From assembly GCA_000955875.1 (NCBI GenBank), contig JYOE01000026.1:62001-126000 (forward strand): a DNA stretch of 64,000 bases, given 5' to 3'. Shown here one piece after another: positions 41,338 to 48,949 of the stretch. The notes under the pieces are model-generated. The model saw only the letters and a program-made list of their open reading frames with translations. It was not told the DNA's origin and searched no databases. The translations under genes were made by a program, and so were the position numbers. Every line of letters begins with the position of its first letter. Within the stretch, counting starts at the first letter, position 1. This stretch comes from Terrabacter sp. 28 (lineage in GTDB: Bacteria; Actinomycetota; Actinomycetes; Actinomycetales; Dermatophilaceae).

Positions 41338-42956
41338 TCACCTTCGAGCACGTGTCCGTCCAGTACGCGGGTGCCCCGGCCCCGAGCCTGCACGACGTCA
41401 CGCTGGAGATCCCCGAGGGCGAGCTGGTGCTCGTCGTCGGACCGACCGGCAGCGGCAAGTCGACGCTGCTGCGCACCGTCAACGGGCTCGTCCCGCACTT
41501 CAGCGGCGGCACGCTCACCGGGCGCGTCACCGTCGACGGGCTCGACACCGCCGAGCACCGGCCGCGTGACCTCGCCACCGTCGTCGGCCTCGTCGAGCAG
41601 AACCCGACCTCGACGTTCGTCACCGACGTCGTCGAGGACGAGGTCGCGTACGGCATGGAGACGATGGGGCTCGACCCGACGACGATCCGCCGCCGCGTCG
41701 AGGAGACCCTCGACCTCTTCGGCCTCACGCCGTTGCGCGGCCGGTCGCTCCGGGCTCTCTCGGGCGGCCAGCAGCAGCGCGTGGCGATCGCGGCCCTCTT
41801 CGCCGCCGGCCCGCGGGTCCTCGTCCTCGACGAGCCCACCTCCGCGCTGGATCCCGTTGCAGCGGAAGAGGTTCTCGCCTCGCTGCACCGCATCGTCCAC
41901 GACCTCGGCGTCACCGTCGTGCTGGCCGAGCACCGCCTCGAACGCGTGGTCCACCACGCCGACCGGGTGCTGCTCGTCGACGAGGGGCACGTGTCCGAGC
42001 TGCTGGACCCCGCCGACGCGATGCTCCGCTCGCAGATCTACCCGCCCGTCGTCGGTCTCTCGCGGCTCGTCGGATGGTCGCCGACCCCGCTGTCGATCCG
42101 CGACGCTCGTCGCAAGGCGTCCTCCCTGCGGGAGGCGCTGGGTGGCGCGACGCCGGCCACCATCGCAGACCGGCGCGTCATCGGGCCCGGCGCCTCGGTC
42201 GTGCTCGACGGGGTGCGGGTCGCACGCGGCGGACGCACTGTGCTCGACGGCGTCGACCTCACCGTCTCACGCGGTTCGGTCACCACCCTCATGGGGCGCA
42301 ACGGCGCCGGCAAGTCGACCCTGCTCGGGGCGGTCGCGGCCCAGCACCGCCTTTCCGCAGGACGGGTCCGGCTGGGAGCCGCAGCGACCGACCCTCACGC
42401 CACGCCGGCCCGCGACCGGGTGCGCACCGTCGGGCTCGTGCCCCAGCAGCCCGAGATGCTCCTCTACTCCGACACCGTCGCCGGCGAGTGCGCCGCGGCG
42501 GACGCCGACTTCGGCGCGGCGCCGGGCACCTGCCGTGCGCTCCTCGACCGCATCTCCGGCGGCATCGACGCCGACACGCACCCCCGCGACCTGTCGGAGG
42601 GGCAGCGCCTCGAGCTCGCCCTCGCGGTCATCCTGTCCGGGTCCCCCGAGGTGCTCCTGCTCGACGAACCGACGCGGGGACTCGACTACGGCGCCAAGAA
42701 GAGGCTCGGTGAGGTGCTGGCCGGGCTCGCCTCGACCGGCACGACGGTGCTGCTCGCGACCCACGACGTCGAGCTGGCGGCCGAGATCGCCGACCGCGTC
42801 GTCATCCTCGCCGACGGTGAGGTCGTCACCGACGGTCCCGCGCGCGAGGTGCTGTCGTCGTCGCCCGCCTTCGCCCCGCAGGTGACCAAGGTGCTGCTCC
42901 CCCAGACCTGGCTCACGGTCGCCGAGGTCGCCGGCGCGCTCGCGAGGATCGCATGA
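41334..42956 (+). CDS. Fused ECF ATPase with two ABC domains
   Basis: 540 residues holding two nucleotide-binding domains in one chain. The first has GPTGSGKST, VEQNP (Q loop), LSGGQQQRVAIA and LVLDEPTSALDP with a switch His (LAEHRLERV). The second has GRNGAGKST, VPQQPE, a changed signature DLSEGQRLELALA and LLLDEPTRGLDYG with ATHDVELA. It fuses what are often separate EcfA1 and EcfA2 subunits. The LSEGQ signature could mean the two sites hydrolyse ATP unequally. It is translationally coupled to neighbours on both sides (GTGA and ATGA). Confidence 0.95.
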   Translation: MITFEHVSVQYAGAPAPSLHDVTLEIPEGELVLVVGPTGSGKSTLLRTVNGLVPHFSGGTLTGRVTVDGLDTAEHRPRDLATVVGLVEQNPTSTFVTDVVEDEVAYGMETMGLDPTTIRRRVEETLDLFGLTPLRGRSLRALSGGQQQRVAIAALFAAGPRVLVLDEPTSALDPVAAEEVLASLHRIVHDLGVTVVLAEHRLERVVHHADRVLLVDEGHVSELLDPADAMLRSQIYPPVVGLSRLVGWSPTPLSIRDARRKASSLREALGGATPATIADRRVIGPGASVVLDGVRVARGGRTVLDGVDLTVSRGSVTTLMGRNGAGKSTLLGAVAAQHRLSAGRVRLGAAATDPHATPARDRVRTVGLVPQQPEMLLYSDTVAGECAAADADFGAAPGTCRALLDRISGGIDADTHPRDLSEGQRLELALAVILSGSPEVLLLDEPTRGLDYGAKKRLGEVLAGLASTGTTVLLATHDVELAAEIADRVVILADGEVVTDGPAREVLSSSPAFAPQVTKVLLPQTWLTVAEVAGALARIA

Positions 42957-43792
42957 CCACCCGCCGCGTCATCCCGCTGCGCTGGCCGGCCGTCGTGGCG
43001 GTCGCCGTGGTGGGCATCGTCGGGCTGGTCGCGTTCACGTGGCCCTTCTTCGTCACCGGCGACTTCGCGCGCGACCACGGCAACGACGCGCCGTGGCTGT
43101 TCGCGCTGCTGCTCGCCCTCCTCGCCGTCGTCTGCCTCGCCGAGGTGACGGCCGGACGCCTCGACGCGAAGACGATCGCCGTGCTCGGGGTGGCCGCAGC
43201 GGCCGGCGGCGCCCTGCGCCTGCTCAGCGCGGGCACGGCCGGGCTCGAGCCGATGTTCTTCGTCGTCATCGTCGCGGGCTGCGTGCTGGGCCCCGGTGTC
43301 GGCTTCGTCTCCGGGGCGCTGGCGGTCACCGTCGGCGCCCTGCTGACCGGGGGCGTCGGGCCCTGGCTGCCCTTCCAGATGATCTGCGCCGGCGGCATCG
43401 GTCTCGGCGCAGGGCTGCTGCCGGTCCGCGCGGGCGGGCGCTCTGAGCGCTGGGTCGTGGCGGCGTACGCCCTGGTGACCGGGCTCGCCTACGGCGTCTT
43501 CATGAACCTCTGGTTCTGGCCGTTCCTCGGCACCGGCGCGCCGACCGGGATGGGCTTCGTGCCGGGCGCTCCGCTCGCCGAGAACCTCGGGCACTACGGG
43601 CTCTTCTACCTGACCACCTCGCTCGGCTGGGACCTGCCACGCGGCGTGCTCAACGCGGGACTCGTGCTGCTCGCCGGACCGGCGCTGCTCCGCGTGTTCC
43701 GTCGAGGCGCGCGACGAGCCGCGTTCGGGGTCCCGGTGGTCTTCGACCCTGCGGACGACAAGCACCTGCAGGGCGCCGGGGGCGCGCGATGA
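42953..43792 (+). CDS. ECF transporter substrate-binding (S) component
   Basis: 279 residues, about six to seven transmembrane helices. The segment ALAVTVGALLTGGVGPWLPFQMICAGGIGLGAGLL contains the S-component helix pattern that packs against EcfT, and a substrate loop runs MNLWFWPFLGTGAPTGMGF. Riboswitch control and cobU/cobS downstream point to a corrinoid, in the manner of CbrT-type S components, or cobalt. A full cobalt module would normally also include CbiN/CbiM, which is not seen. It is coupled to the fused ATPase and to cobU. Confidence 0.88.
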   Translation: MTTRRVIPLRWPAVVAVAVVGIVGLVAFTWPFFVTGDFARDHGNDAPWLFALLLALLAVVCLAEVTAGRLDAKTIAVLGVAAAAGGALRLLSAGTAGLEPMFFVVIVAGCVLGPGVGFVSGALAVTVGALLTGGVGPWLPFQMICAGGIGLGAGLLPVRAGGRSERWVVAAYALVTGLAYGVFMNLWFWPFLGTGAPTGMGFVPGAPLAENLGHYGLFYLTTSLGWDLPRGVLNAGLVLLAGPALLRVFRRGARRAAFGVPVVFDPADDKHLQGAGGAR

Positions 43793-44391
43793 CGGTTCCG
43801 CCGAGCCGCCGTGCCCCGACCACGACCCTCGTCACGGGGCCGGTGCGCAGCGGCAAGAGCCGGCACGCCGAGGACCTCCTGTGGCAGTCCGAGGCGGTCA
43901 CCTACGTCGCCACCGGTCGCCGGGCCACGCCCGACGACCCCGAGTGGAGCCGTCGGCTGGCCGACCACCGGACCCGCAGACCGGCCTCGTGGCGCACCCT
44001 CGAGACCACGGACGTCGCCACCACGGTCGACGCCGCCACGGGGCCCGTCCTCGTGGACTGCCTCGGCACGTGGCTCACGGCGCTCGTCGACGAGACCGGC
44101 TGGGACGACCTCGTGGCCGCGGCCGACGTCGTGCGCGCAGCCGGCGAGCGGCTCGTCGGCTCACTCTGCGCTGCAACGGTGCCCGTGGTCGTCGTCACGA
44201 ACGAGGTCGGCTGGTCGCTCGTGCCGACCACGGCGTCCGGACGGTTCTTCCAGGACGAGCTCGGGCGCCTCAACGCCGGGGTCGCGGCGGTATCGGCGCA
44301 CGTGCACCTCGTCGTGGCGGGTCGCGTGCTCGACCTGTCGGACGCGCCGGTCGTGCCGTCGCAGCCGCGCCCCCGGACGCTCGATGCGTGA
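43789..44391 (+). CDS. cobU: Adenosylcobinamide kinase/adenosylcobinamide-phosphate guanylyltransferase
   Basis: Phosphorylates adenosylcobinamide and converts it to the GDP derivative in the nucleotide-loop step of cobalamin synthesis. The 200 residues hold the P-loop GPVRSGKSRHAE, a DHRTRRPASWRTLE segment carrying the guanylated His, VLVDCLGTWLTAL and VTNEVGWSLVP, all typical. It follows the S component with ATGA overlap, and its 3' end overlaps cobS by 8 nt. Confidence 0.95.
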   Translation: MTVPPSRRAPTTTLVTGPVRSGKSRHAEDLLWQSEAVTYVATGRRATPDDPEWSRRLADHRTRRPASWRTLETTDVATTVDAATGPVLVDCLGTWLTALVDETGWDDLVAAADVVRAAGERLVGSLCAATVPVVVVTNEVGWSLVPTTASGRFFQDELGRLNAGVAAVSAHVHLVVAGRVLDLSDAPVVPSQPRPRTLDA

Positions 44392-45184
44392 CGCCTGGCG
44401 GCTCGCGCTCGGCACCTTCACCGCGCTGCGCGTCGGGGCACCGCGCCGGGTCGACGGTCGGGTGCTGGGTGGCGCCATGCTGCTCGCGCCGCTCACCGCG
44501 GCGCCCGCCGCAGTCGTCTGGGCCGGCCTCGGGCTGCTGGCCGGAGCACCGGTGCTGCCTCCAGCCGTGGCAGCCGTCCTCGCCGTCGTGGTCACCGCCC
44601 TCCTGTCCCGCGCGCTCCACCTCGACGGGCTCGCCGACCTCGCCGACGGCCTGACGTCCGGCCACGACCCGGCGCGCTCACTCGAGGTGATGCGCCGCGG
44701 CGACACCGGCCCCGCCGGAGCGGCCGCGCTGGTGCTCACGCTCCTCGTCGACGCCGCCTGTCTGGCAACGCTCCTCGCCTCAGGCGTCGGCACGTCACTG
44801 GCCGTGACCGCCCTCGTGGCGAGCAGGCTCGCGTGCGCCGTCTGCGCGAGACGCGGCACACCGGCCGCACGTCCCGAAGGCCTGGGCCGGGGCGTCGCCG
44901 GCACCGTGTCACGACCGGCACTGGCCCTCGTGCTCGGCGCCACAGCGCTGGTGGCGGCGGGCGCCGGTCAGCTCGTCGGCAACGCGGCCGCGCCGTCGCC
45001 GTATGCCGTGGCGGCAGGTCACGTGGCCGTCGTGGCGACCGCCGTCGCGGCCGCCGCGGCCGTCCGCCGTCACGCGACGCGACGGCTCGGTGGCGTCACC
45101 GGTGACGTCATCGGCGCAGCGATCGAGATCTCGCTCGCCGCCGCACTGGTCGCAGCCTCGATCGCCGCCTCCACCCTCGCCTGA
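44384..45184 (+). CDS. cobS: Adenosylcobinamide-GDP ribazoletransferase (cobalamin synthase)
   Basis: Joins adenosylcobinamide-GDP and alpha-ribazole to form adenosylcobalamin; integral membrane enzyme. The 266 residues show several helices and the signature HLDGLADLADGLTSG plus SLEVMRRGDTGPAGAAAL, where the acidic residues bind metal. The downstream LGGVTGDVIGAAIEI block is also typical. It is the last gene of the riboswitch operon and converges on gcvT, leaving a 55-nt gap with a weak GGGCGC/GCGCCC hairpin. Confidence 0.95.
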   Translation: MRDAWRLALGTFTALRVGAPRRVDGRVLGGAMLLAPLTAAPAAVVWAGLGLLAGAPVLPPAVAAVLAVVVTALLSRALHLDGLADLADGLTSGHDPARSLEVMRRGDTGPAGAAALVLTLLVDAACLATLLASGVGTSLAVTALVASRLACAVCARRGTPAARPEGLGRGVAGTVSRPALALVLGATALVAAGAGQLVGNAAAPSPYAVAAGHVAVVATAVAAAAAVRRHATRRLGGVTGDVIGAAIEISLAAALVAASIAASTLA

Positions 45185-45239
45185 GCTCTCGAGCGAAGGG
45201 GCGCGGTGGCGCCCACCCGGCATACGCCCTCGAGGGGAC

Positions 45240-46358
45240 TCAGCCCTCGCGGACCTGCACCTGGACGAACGGCGGCTTGACGACCGTCGCCTCGAGCGCA
45301 CGACCACGCACGTCGATCGAGACCGTGTCGCCGTCGGCGACGTCAGGACGCAGGAGCGCCAACGCGATTCCCTGCTTCAGGGTCGGCGAGAACGTGCCCG
45401 AGGTCACCTCGCCGACGCTCTCGCCGTCGCGCGACACCGCGCAGTGGGCGCGCGGGATGCCGCGGCCCGTCACGAGCAGCCCGCGCATGAGGCGCTTGGG
45501 GTCGGCCTTCTCGGCCTCGAGCGCGGCCTTGCCCCAGAAGGTGTCCTTCTTCCAGCCGACCGCCCAGCCCGCCCGGGCCTGCACCGGGGAGATGTCGAGC
45601 GAGAGGTCCTGCCCGTGCAGGGGATAGCCCATCTCGGTGCGCAGCGTGTCACGCGCGCCGAGGCCGCACGGCTTGCCCTCGAAGGGCTCGATCGCGCCGA
45701 CCAGAGCGTCCCAGAGAGCGGGCGCGTCGTCCCAGCGCGGCACGAGCTCGTAGCCGCGCTCGCCCGTGTAGCCGGTGCGGCACACGATGACCGGATGGCC
45801 CTGCCAGTCCGCCTCGACGAACGACATGTAGTCGTGGCCCGTCGGCAGTCCGAGCGACTCGAGCACCTCGTCGCTCCTGGTGCCCTGGACCGCGATGACG
45901 CCGAAGTCGTGGTGCAGGTTGGTGACCGTGATGCCCTCGGGGGCCGCTGCCTGCAGGCGCCGCACCACCTCGGCGGTGTTGGCGGCGTTGGGGATGAGGA
46001 AGACGTCGTCGTCGGACTTGAGGTAGACGATCAGGTCGTCGACCACCCCGCCCGAATCGTCGCAGCACAACGTGTACTGGGCGGAGCCTGGCTCGATGCG
46101 GCGAACGTCGTTGGTGAGGCACGCGTTGACGAAGTCGGCCGCACCGGGTCCCACCACCGACGCCTTGCCGAGGTGGCTCACGTCGAAGATGCCGACACGC
46201 TCGCGCACCGCGGTGTGCTCGGCGACGACGCCGCCGCCCGGGTACTCGATCGGCATGTCCCAGCCGCCGAAGTCAGCCATCTTCGCGCCGAGGGCGACGT
46301 GCCGGTCGTGAAGCGGGGAGGTCAGCTGGGCGCGGGCACCCGACGTCTGTGTCGTCAT
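45240..46358 (-). CDS. gcvT: Glycine cleavage T protein (aminomethyltransferase)
   Basis: Transfers the aminomethyl methylene from lipoylated GcvH to tetrahydrofolate, releasing ammonia. The 372 residues carry FGGWDMPIEY, FDVSHLGK, VVDDLIVYLKSDD, the catalytic Asp in the ARDTLR block (GLGARDTLRTEMGYPLHGQDLS), and GEVTSGTFSPTLKQGIAL. ATG 46358 is preferred over the start three codons upstream because a TAGGTT -10 box is 7 nt away, implying a leaderless transcript. gcvP and gcvH are not in the window. Confidence 0.97.
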   Translation of the reverse strand: MTTQTSGARAQLTSPLHDRHVALGAKMADFGGWDMPIEYPGGGVVAEHTAVRERVGIFDVSHLGKASVVGPGAADFVNACLTNDVRRIEPGSAQYTLCCDDSGGVVDDLIVYLKSDDDVFLIPNAANTAEVVRRLQAAAPEGITVTNLHHDFGVIAVQGTRSDEVLESLGLPTGHDYMSFVEADWQGHPVIVCRTGYTGERGYELVPRWDDAPALWDALVGAIEPFEGKPCGLGARDTLRTEMGYPLHGQDLSLDISPVQARAGWAVGWKKDTFWGKAALEAEKADPKRLMRGLLVTGRGIPRAHCAVSRDGESVGEVTSGTFSPTLKQGIALALLRPDVADGDTVSIDVRGRALEATVVKPPFVQVQVREG

Positions 46359-46365
46359 GGGCGCC

Positions 46366-46371
46366 AACCTA
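46366..46371 (-). promoter_or_regulatory. -10 box, leaderless gcvT
   Basis: TAGGTT on the minus strand, 7 nt from ATG 46358. Confidence 0.6.
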
Positions 46372-46401
46372 CCGCTCGGTGGGCGCGCCGCCCCCGCTCG
46401 T

Positions 46402-46407
46402 TATCAT
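46402..46407 (+). promoter_or_regulatory. Candidate -10 box of pepA
   Basis: TATCAT in a GC-rich setting. A leader of about 110 nt would follow, containing a small perfect GACTCA-CCC-TGAGTC hairpin and the GAAGGAG ribosome site. Confidence 0.5.
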
Positions 46408-46525
46408 CGAACGCCGCCACCAGCGGCAGCGTGGCTGCGCCCTCCCGGGCGCCCGCGCACCCAGACTCACCCTGAGTCGCGCCGGCACCGCGCGACCTGG
46501 ACGCACACCCGACGAAGGAGTCCTC

Positions 46526-47995
46526 GTGGCCAACCTGACCATCTCGAACCGCTCGGCCGCCGACACGCCCTGTGACGCGCTCGTCGTCGCGATCGTGCCG
46601 GGCGAGAGCGGCGCCGCCGTGGCCCCCGGGCACGGGCTGCCGCGCAAGACGGTCTCGCACCTCAAGTCGGTCGTCGCCGACCTCGAGCTCGCCGGCAAGG
46701 TGGGTGAGGTCACGACGCTTGCCGCCGTGCCCGAGGTGGCGGCCAAGCTGGTGGTGCTCGCCGGCGTGGGCGCCCTGTCGACCGAGCCGGCCGCCCTCGA
46801 GGAGGTCCGAAAGGGCCTCGGCGCGGCCATCCGCACGCTGGGCAAGAAGAAGAAGGTCGCGGTCGTGGTGCCCGGCACGTCCGTCGAGCTCGTCTCCGCC
46901 GTCGCGGAGGGCGCAGCCCTCGGGGCGTATGCCGTCTCGAAGGCGGGCACGACCAGCACCGATGCCGTCGCCGCAGTCGCGCTCGTGGGCCCGGCCGACG
47001 CGGCCTCCCGCAAGGCCGTCAAGCGCGCGGCAGCGCTCGGTGACGCCGTCGCGTACACCCGCGACCTGGTCAACCTGCCGCCCAACCTGCTCTACCCCGA
47101 GACGTTCGTCGACTCCCTCGCCGACCGCGTCAAGGGCACGAAGGTCAAGCTCAAGTCCTACGACATGAAGGCGCTGCGCGCCGGCGGCTTCGGCGGCACG
47201 GTCGGCGTCGGCCAGGGCTCGGCCAACGAGCCACGCATCGCCGTGCTCAGCTACTCCCCCAGCCGCCCCAAGGCCTCCATCGCCTTCATCGGCAAGGGCA
47301 TCACCTTCGACTCGGGCGGCCTGTGCATCAAGCCGGCCAACGGCATGCTCACGATGAAGTGCGACATGGCCGGCGCTGCGGCCGTCGCCGGAGCGGTCCT
47401 GGCCATCGCCGAGCTCGGCCTGCCGATCGCCGTCACCGGCTACCTCGGGCTGGCGGAGAACATGCCCAGCTCGACGGCCCAGCGCCCGAGCGACGTCGTG
47501 ACGATGCGGGGCGGCAAGACGGTCGAGGTGCTCAACACCGACGCCGAGGGACGCATGGTGCTCGGCGACTGCATCGCCCTCGCGTCCGAGACCTCGCCCG
47601 ACGCGATCGTCGACGTCGCCACCCTCACCGGTGCCCAGGTCGTCGCGCTGGCCAACACGGCCGCCGTCATGTCCAACGACGACGCGTTCCGCACCCGCGT
47701 GCTCGACGCGGCGCGCACGGTCGGCGAGGCGATGTGGCCGATGCCGCTGCCGGTCGAGCTGCGCCCGGGCCTCGAGTCGATCAACGCCGACCTCGCCCAC
47801 AAGGGCGGCGTCGAGGGCGGCATGCTCACGGCGGGCCTGTTCCTGCAGGAGTTCGTCGGCGAGGGCATCCCCTGGAGCCACCTCGACATCGCCGGGCCGG
47901 CCTTCAACGACAAGGCTCCTGCCGGCTACTGGCCCAAGGGCGGCACCGGCTTCGGCGTGCGCACCCTCGTCGGCGTGGCCGAGTCCTACCTCTGA
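46526..47995 (+). CDS. pepA: Leucyl aminopeptidase (M17)
   Basis: Di-metal exopeptidase removing N-terminal residues. The 489 residues have an N-terminal macro-like domain and a catalytic C-terminal domain with GKGITFDSGGLCIKP (metal Lys and Asp), KCDMAGAAAV and the family signature NTDAEGRMVLGD (Asp/Glu ligands and Arg). GTG 46526 follows GAAGGAG at a spacing of 5. It converges on the DUF5302 gene, separated by an elaborate hairpin. Confidence 0.96.
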   Translation: MANLTISNRSAADTPCDALVVAIVPGESGAAVAPGHGLPRKTVSHLKSVVADLELAGKVGEVTTLAAVPEVAAKLVVLAGVGALSTEPAALEEVRKGLGAAIRTLGKKKKVAVVVPGTSVELVSAVAEGAALGAYAVSKAGTTSTDAVAAVALVGPADAASRKAVKRAAALGDAVAYTRDLVNLPPNLLYPETFVDSLADRVKGTKVKLKSYDMKALRAGGFGGTVGVGQGSANEPRIAVLSYSPSRPKASIAFIGKGITFDSGGLCIKPANGMLTMKCDMAGAAAVAGAVLAIAELGLPIAVTGYLGLAENMPSSTAQRPSDVVTMRGGKTVEVLNTDAEGRMVLGDCIALASETSPDAIVDVATLTGAQVVALANTAAVMSNDDAFRTRVLDAARTVGEAMWPMPLPVELRPGLESINADLAHKGGVEGGMLTAGLFLQEFVGEGIPWSHLDIAGPAFNDKAPAGYWPKGGTGFGVRTLVGVAESYL

Positions 47996-48051
47996 CAGAC
48001 CGCCCAACCGTCGAAGGGCCACTCGTGGCCCCCTCGTGACAGCTCGTGACA

Positions 48052-48092
48052 GTCGAGAGGCCAGGACGCGTCGCGCGTCCTGGCCTCTCGAC
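48052..48092. terminator. Bidirectional terminator with a spare arm
   Basis: Perfect 19-bp arms, beginning GTCGAGAGGCCAGGACGCG, around TCG. The 12-base outer part of the right arm, TGGCCTCTCGAC, is repeated at 48113-48124. Just upstream CTCGTGACAG occurs twice in tandem. Confidence 0.85.
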
Positions 48093-48141
48093 ACCGGTGA
48101 GGCAGCACTTCGTGGCCTCTCGACGGTGGAAGCGGGGGAGC

Positions 48142-48330
48142 TCAGCCGCCGGACTTGCGGCGGAACATCTGCTGGGCCTTGGCGGGCCCGTGCGCCCCGT
48201 GCACCTTCGAACGGTCGTGGTCGTCGGAGACGTCCTTGCCGCCGTGCGCGTGCTTCTTGTCGAGCGCCGCACGGAACTTGGCCTTCATCTCTTCGCTCGG
48301 GCCGCTCTCTGAGCCGTCCTGCTTGGACAT
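48142..48330 (-). CDS. DUF5302 small hydrophilic protein
   Basis: 62 residues, highly charged, no membrane segment, function unknown. Pattern: SEEMKAKFRAALDKKHAHGG, DRSKVHGAHGPAKAQQMFRRKSGG. These features match the actinobacterial DUF5302 family. Residues and charge suggest a disordered or nucleic acid-associated protein, but that is inference. ATG 48330 has AGGAGG 7 nt upstream. It shares the terminator with pepA. Confidence 0.88.
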   Translation of the reverse strand: MSKQDGSESGPSEEMKAKFRAALDKKHAHGGKDVSDDHDRSKVHGAHGPAKAQQMFRRKSGG

Positions 48331-48424
48331 CGGTGGACCTCCTGTGTGCTGTGGCGCCGGATCCGGCACGGACTGAACGCTTTTCACCCTGTCAGGCGCG
48401 GGCGGGCGGGTCCACCCCTTTACC

Positions 48425-48772
48425 TCACGCGTCGCCCCGGCGGCGCCGCTTGCTCCACTCCCGCATGCGGTTGGGGTAGCCGGTCTTGTTGACGTCGTAG
48501 ACGGGGACGCCGAGCTTCTGGCTGATGTCGAAGCCGTCCTTGGGCGAACCGACCGCGCGACGGGTCCACTCGCCGTCCCAGGCGATGAGCACGATGGTCG
48601 TCGTGGTGACGCTCGTGGCGGGTTCGACGTACGCCTCGACACCGCGCTTGGTCTCGACGAAGGCACGCAGATGCGCCTCGACCGCCTTGCGGTCGATCTC
48701 CATCTGCGGACCGTCGGAGCGGCCCTGACGGCCGTCGCCCTTGCGGCTGCTGCGGCGCGAGAACCAGCCCAT
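48425..48772 (-). CDS. Conserved small protein beside lpdA
   Basis: 115 residues of unknown function. Basic Ser/Arg start (WFSRRSSRKGDGRQG), then a helix EIDRKAVEAHLRAFVETKRGVEAYVEP, then beta-rich TTTTIVLIAWDGEWTRRAVGSPKDGFDISQKLGVPVYDVNKTGYP (given in parts), and a basic end. Its position next to the dihydrolipoamide dehydrogenase gene may be conserved in actinobacteria. The leaderless ATG 48772 is 6 nt from TACAGT. Confidence 0.85.
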   Translation of the reverse strand: MGWFSRRSSRKGDGRQGRSDGPQMEIDRKAVEAHLRAFVETKRGVEAYVEPATSVTTTTIVLIAWDGEWTRRAVGSPKDGFDISQKLGVPVYDVNKTGYPNRMREWSKRRRRGDA

Positions 48773-48778
48773 GGCGGC

Positions 48779-48784
48779 ACTGTA
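48779..48784 (-). promoter_or_regulatory. -10 box, leaderless small protein next to lpdA
   Basis: TACAGT on the minus strand, six nt from ATG 48772. Confidence 0.6.
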
Positions 48785-48949
48785 CGTGGTCGCACCGTGC
48801 CTGCGAGGGGACCTCGCCGCGAGGCGTGACCTGCCTGTGACGTCCCAGTCGATCAATGACAAGATGCTGTGTGCACGCCCACCCGCACGTCCCCGGACTC
48901 CGCTGCACGACGGCCGGAACCGGCGATCCACCCGAAGGAGCCCATGCAC

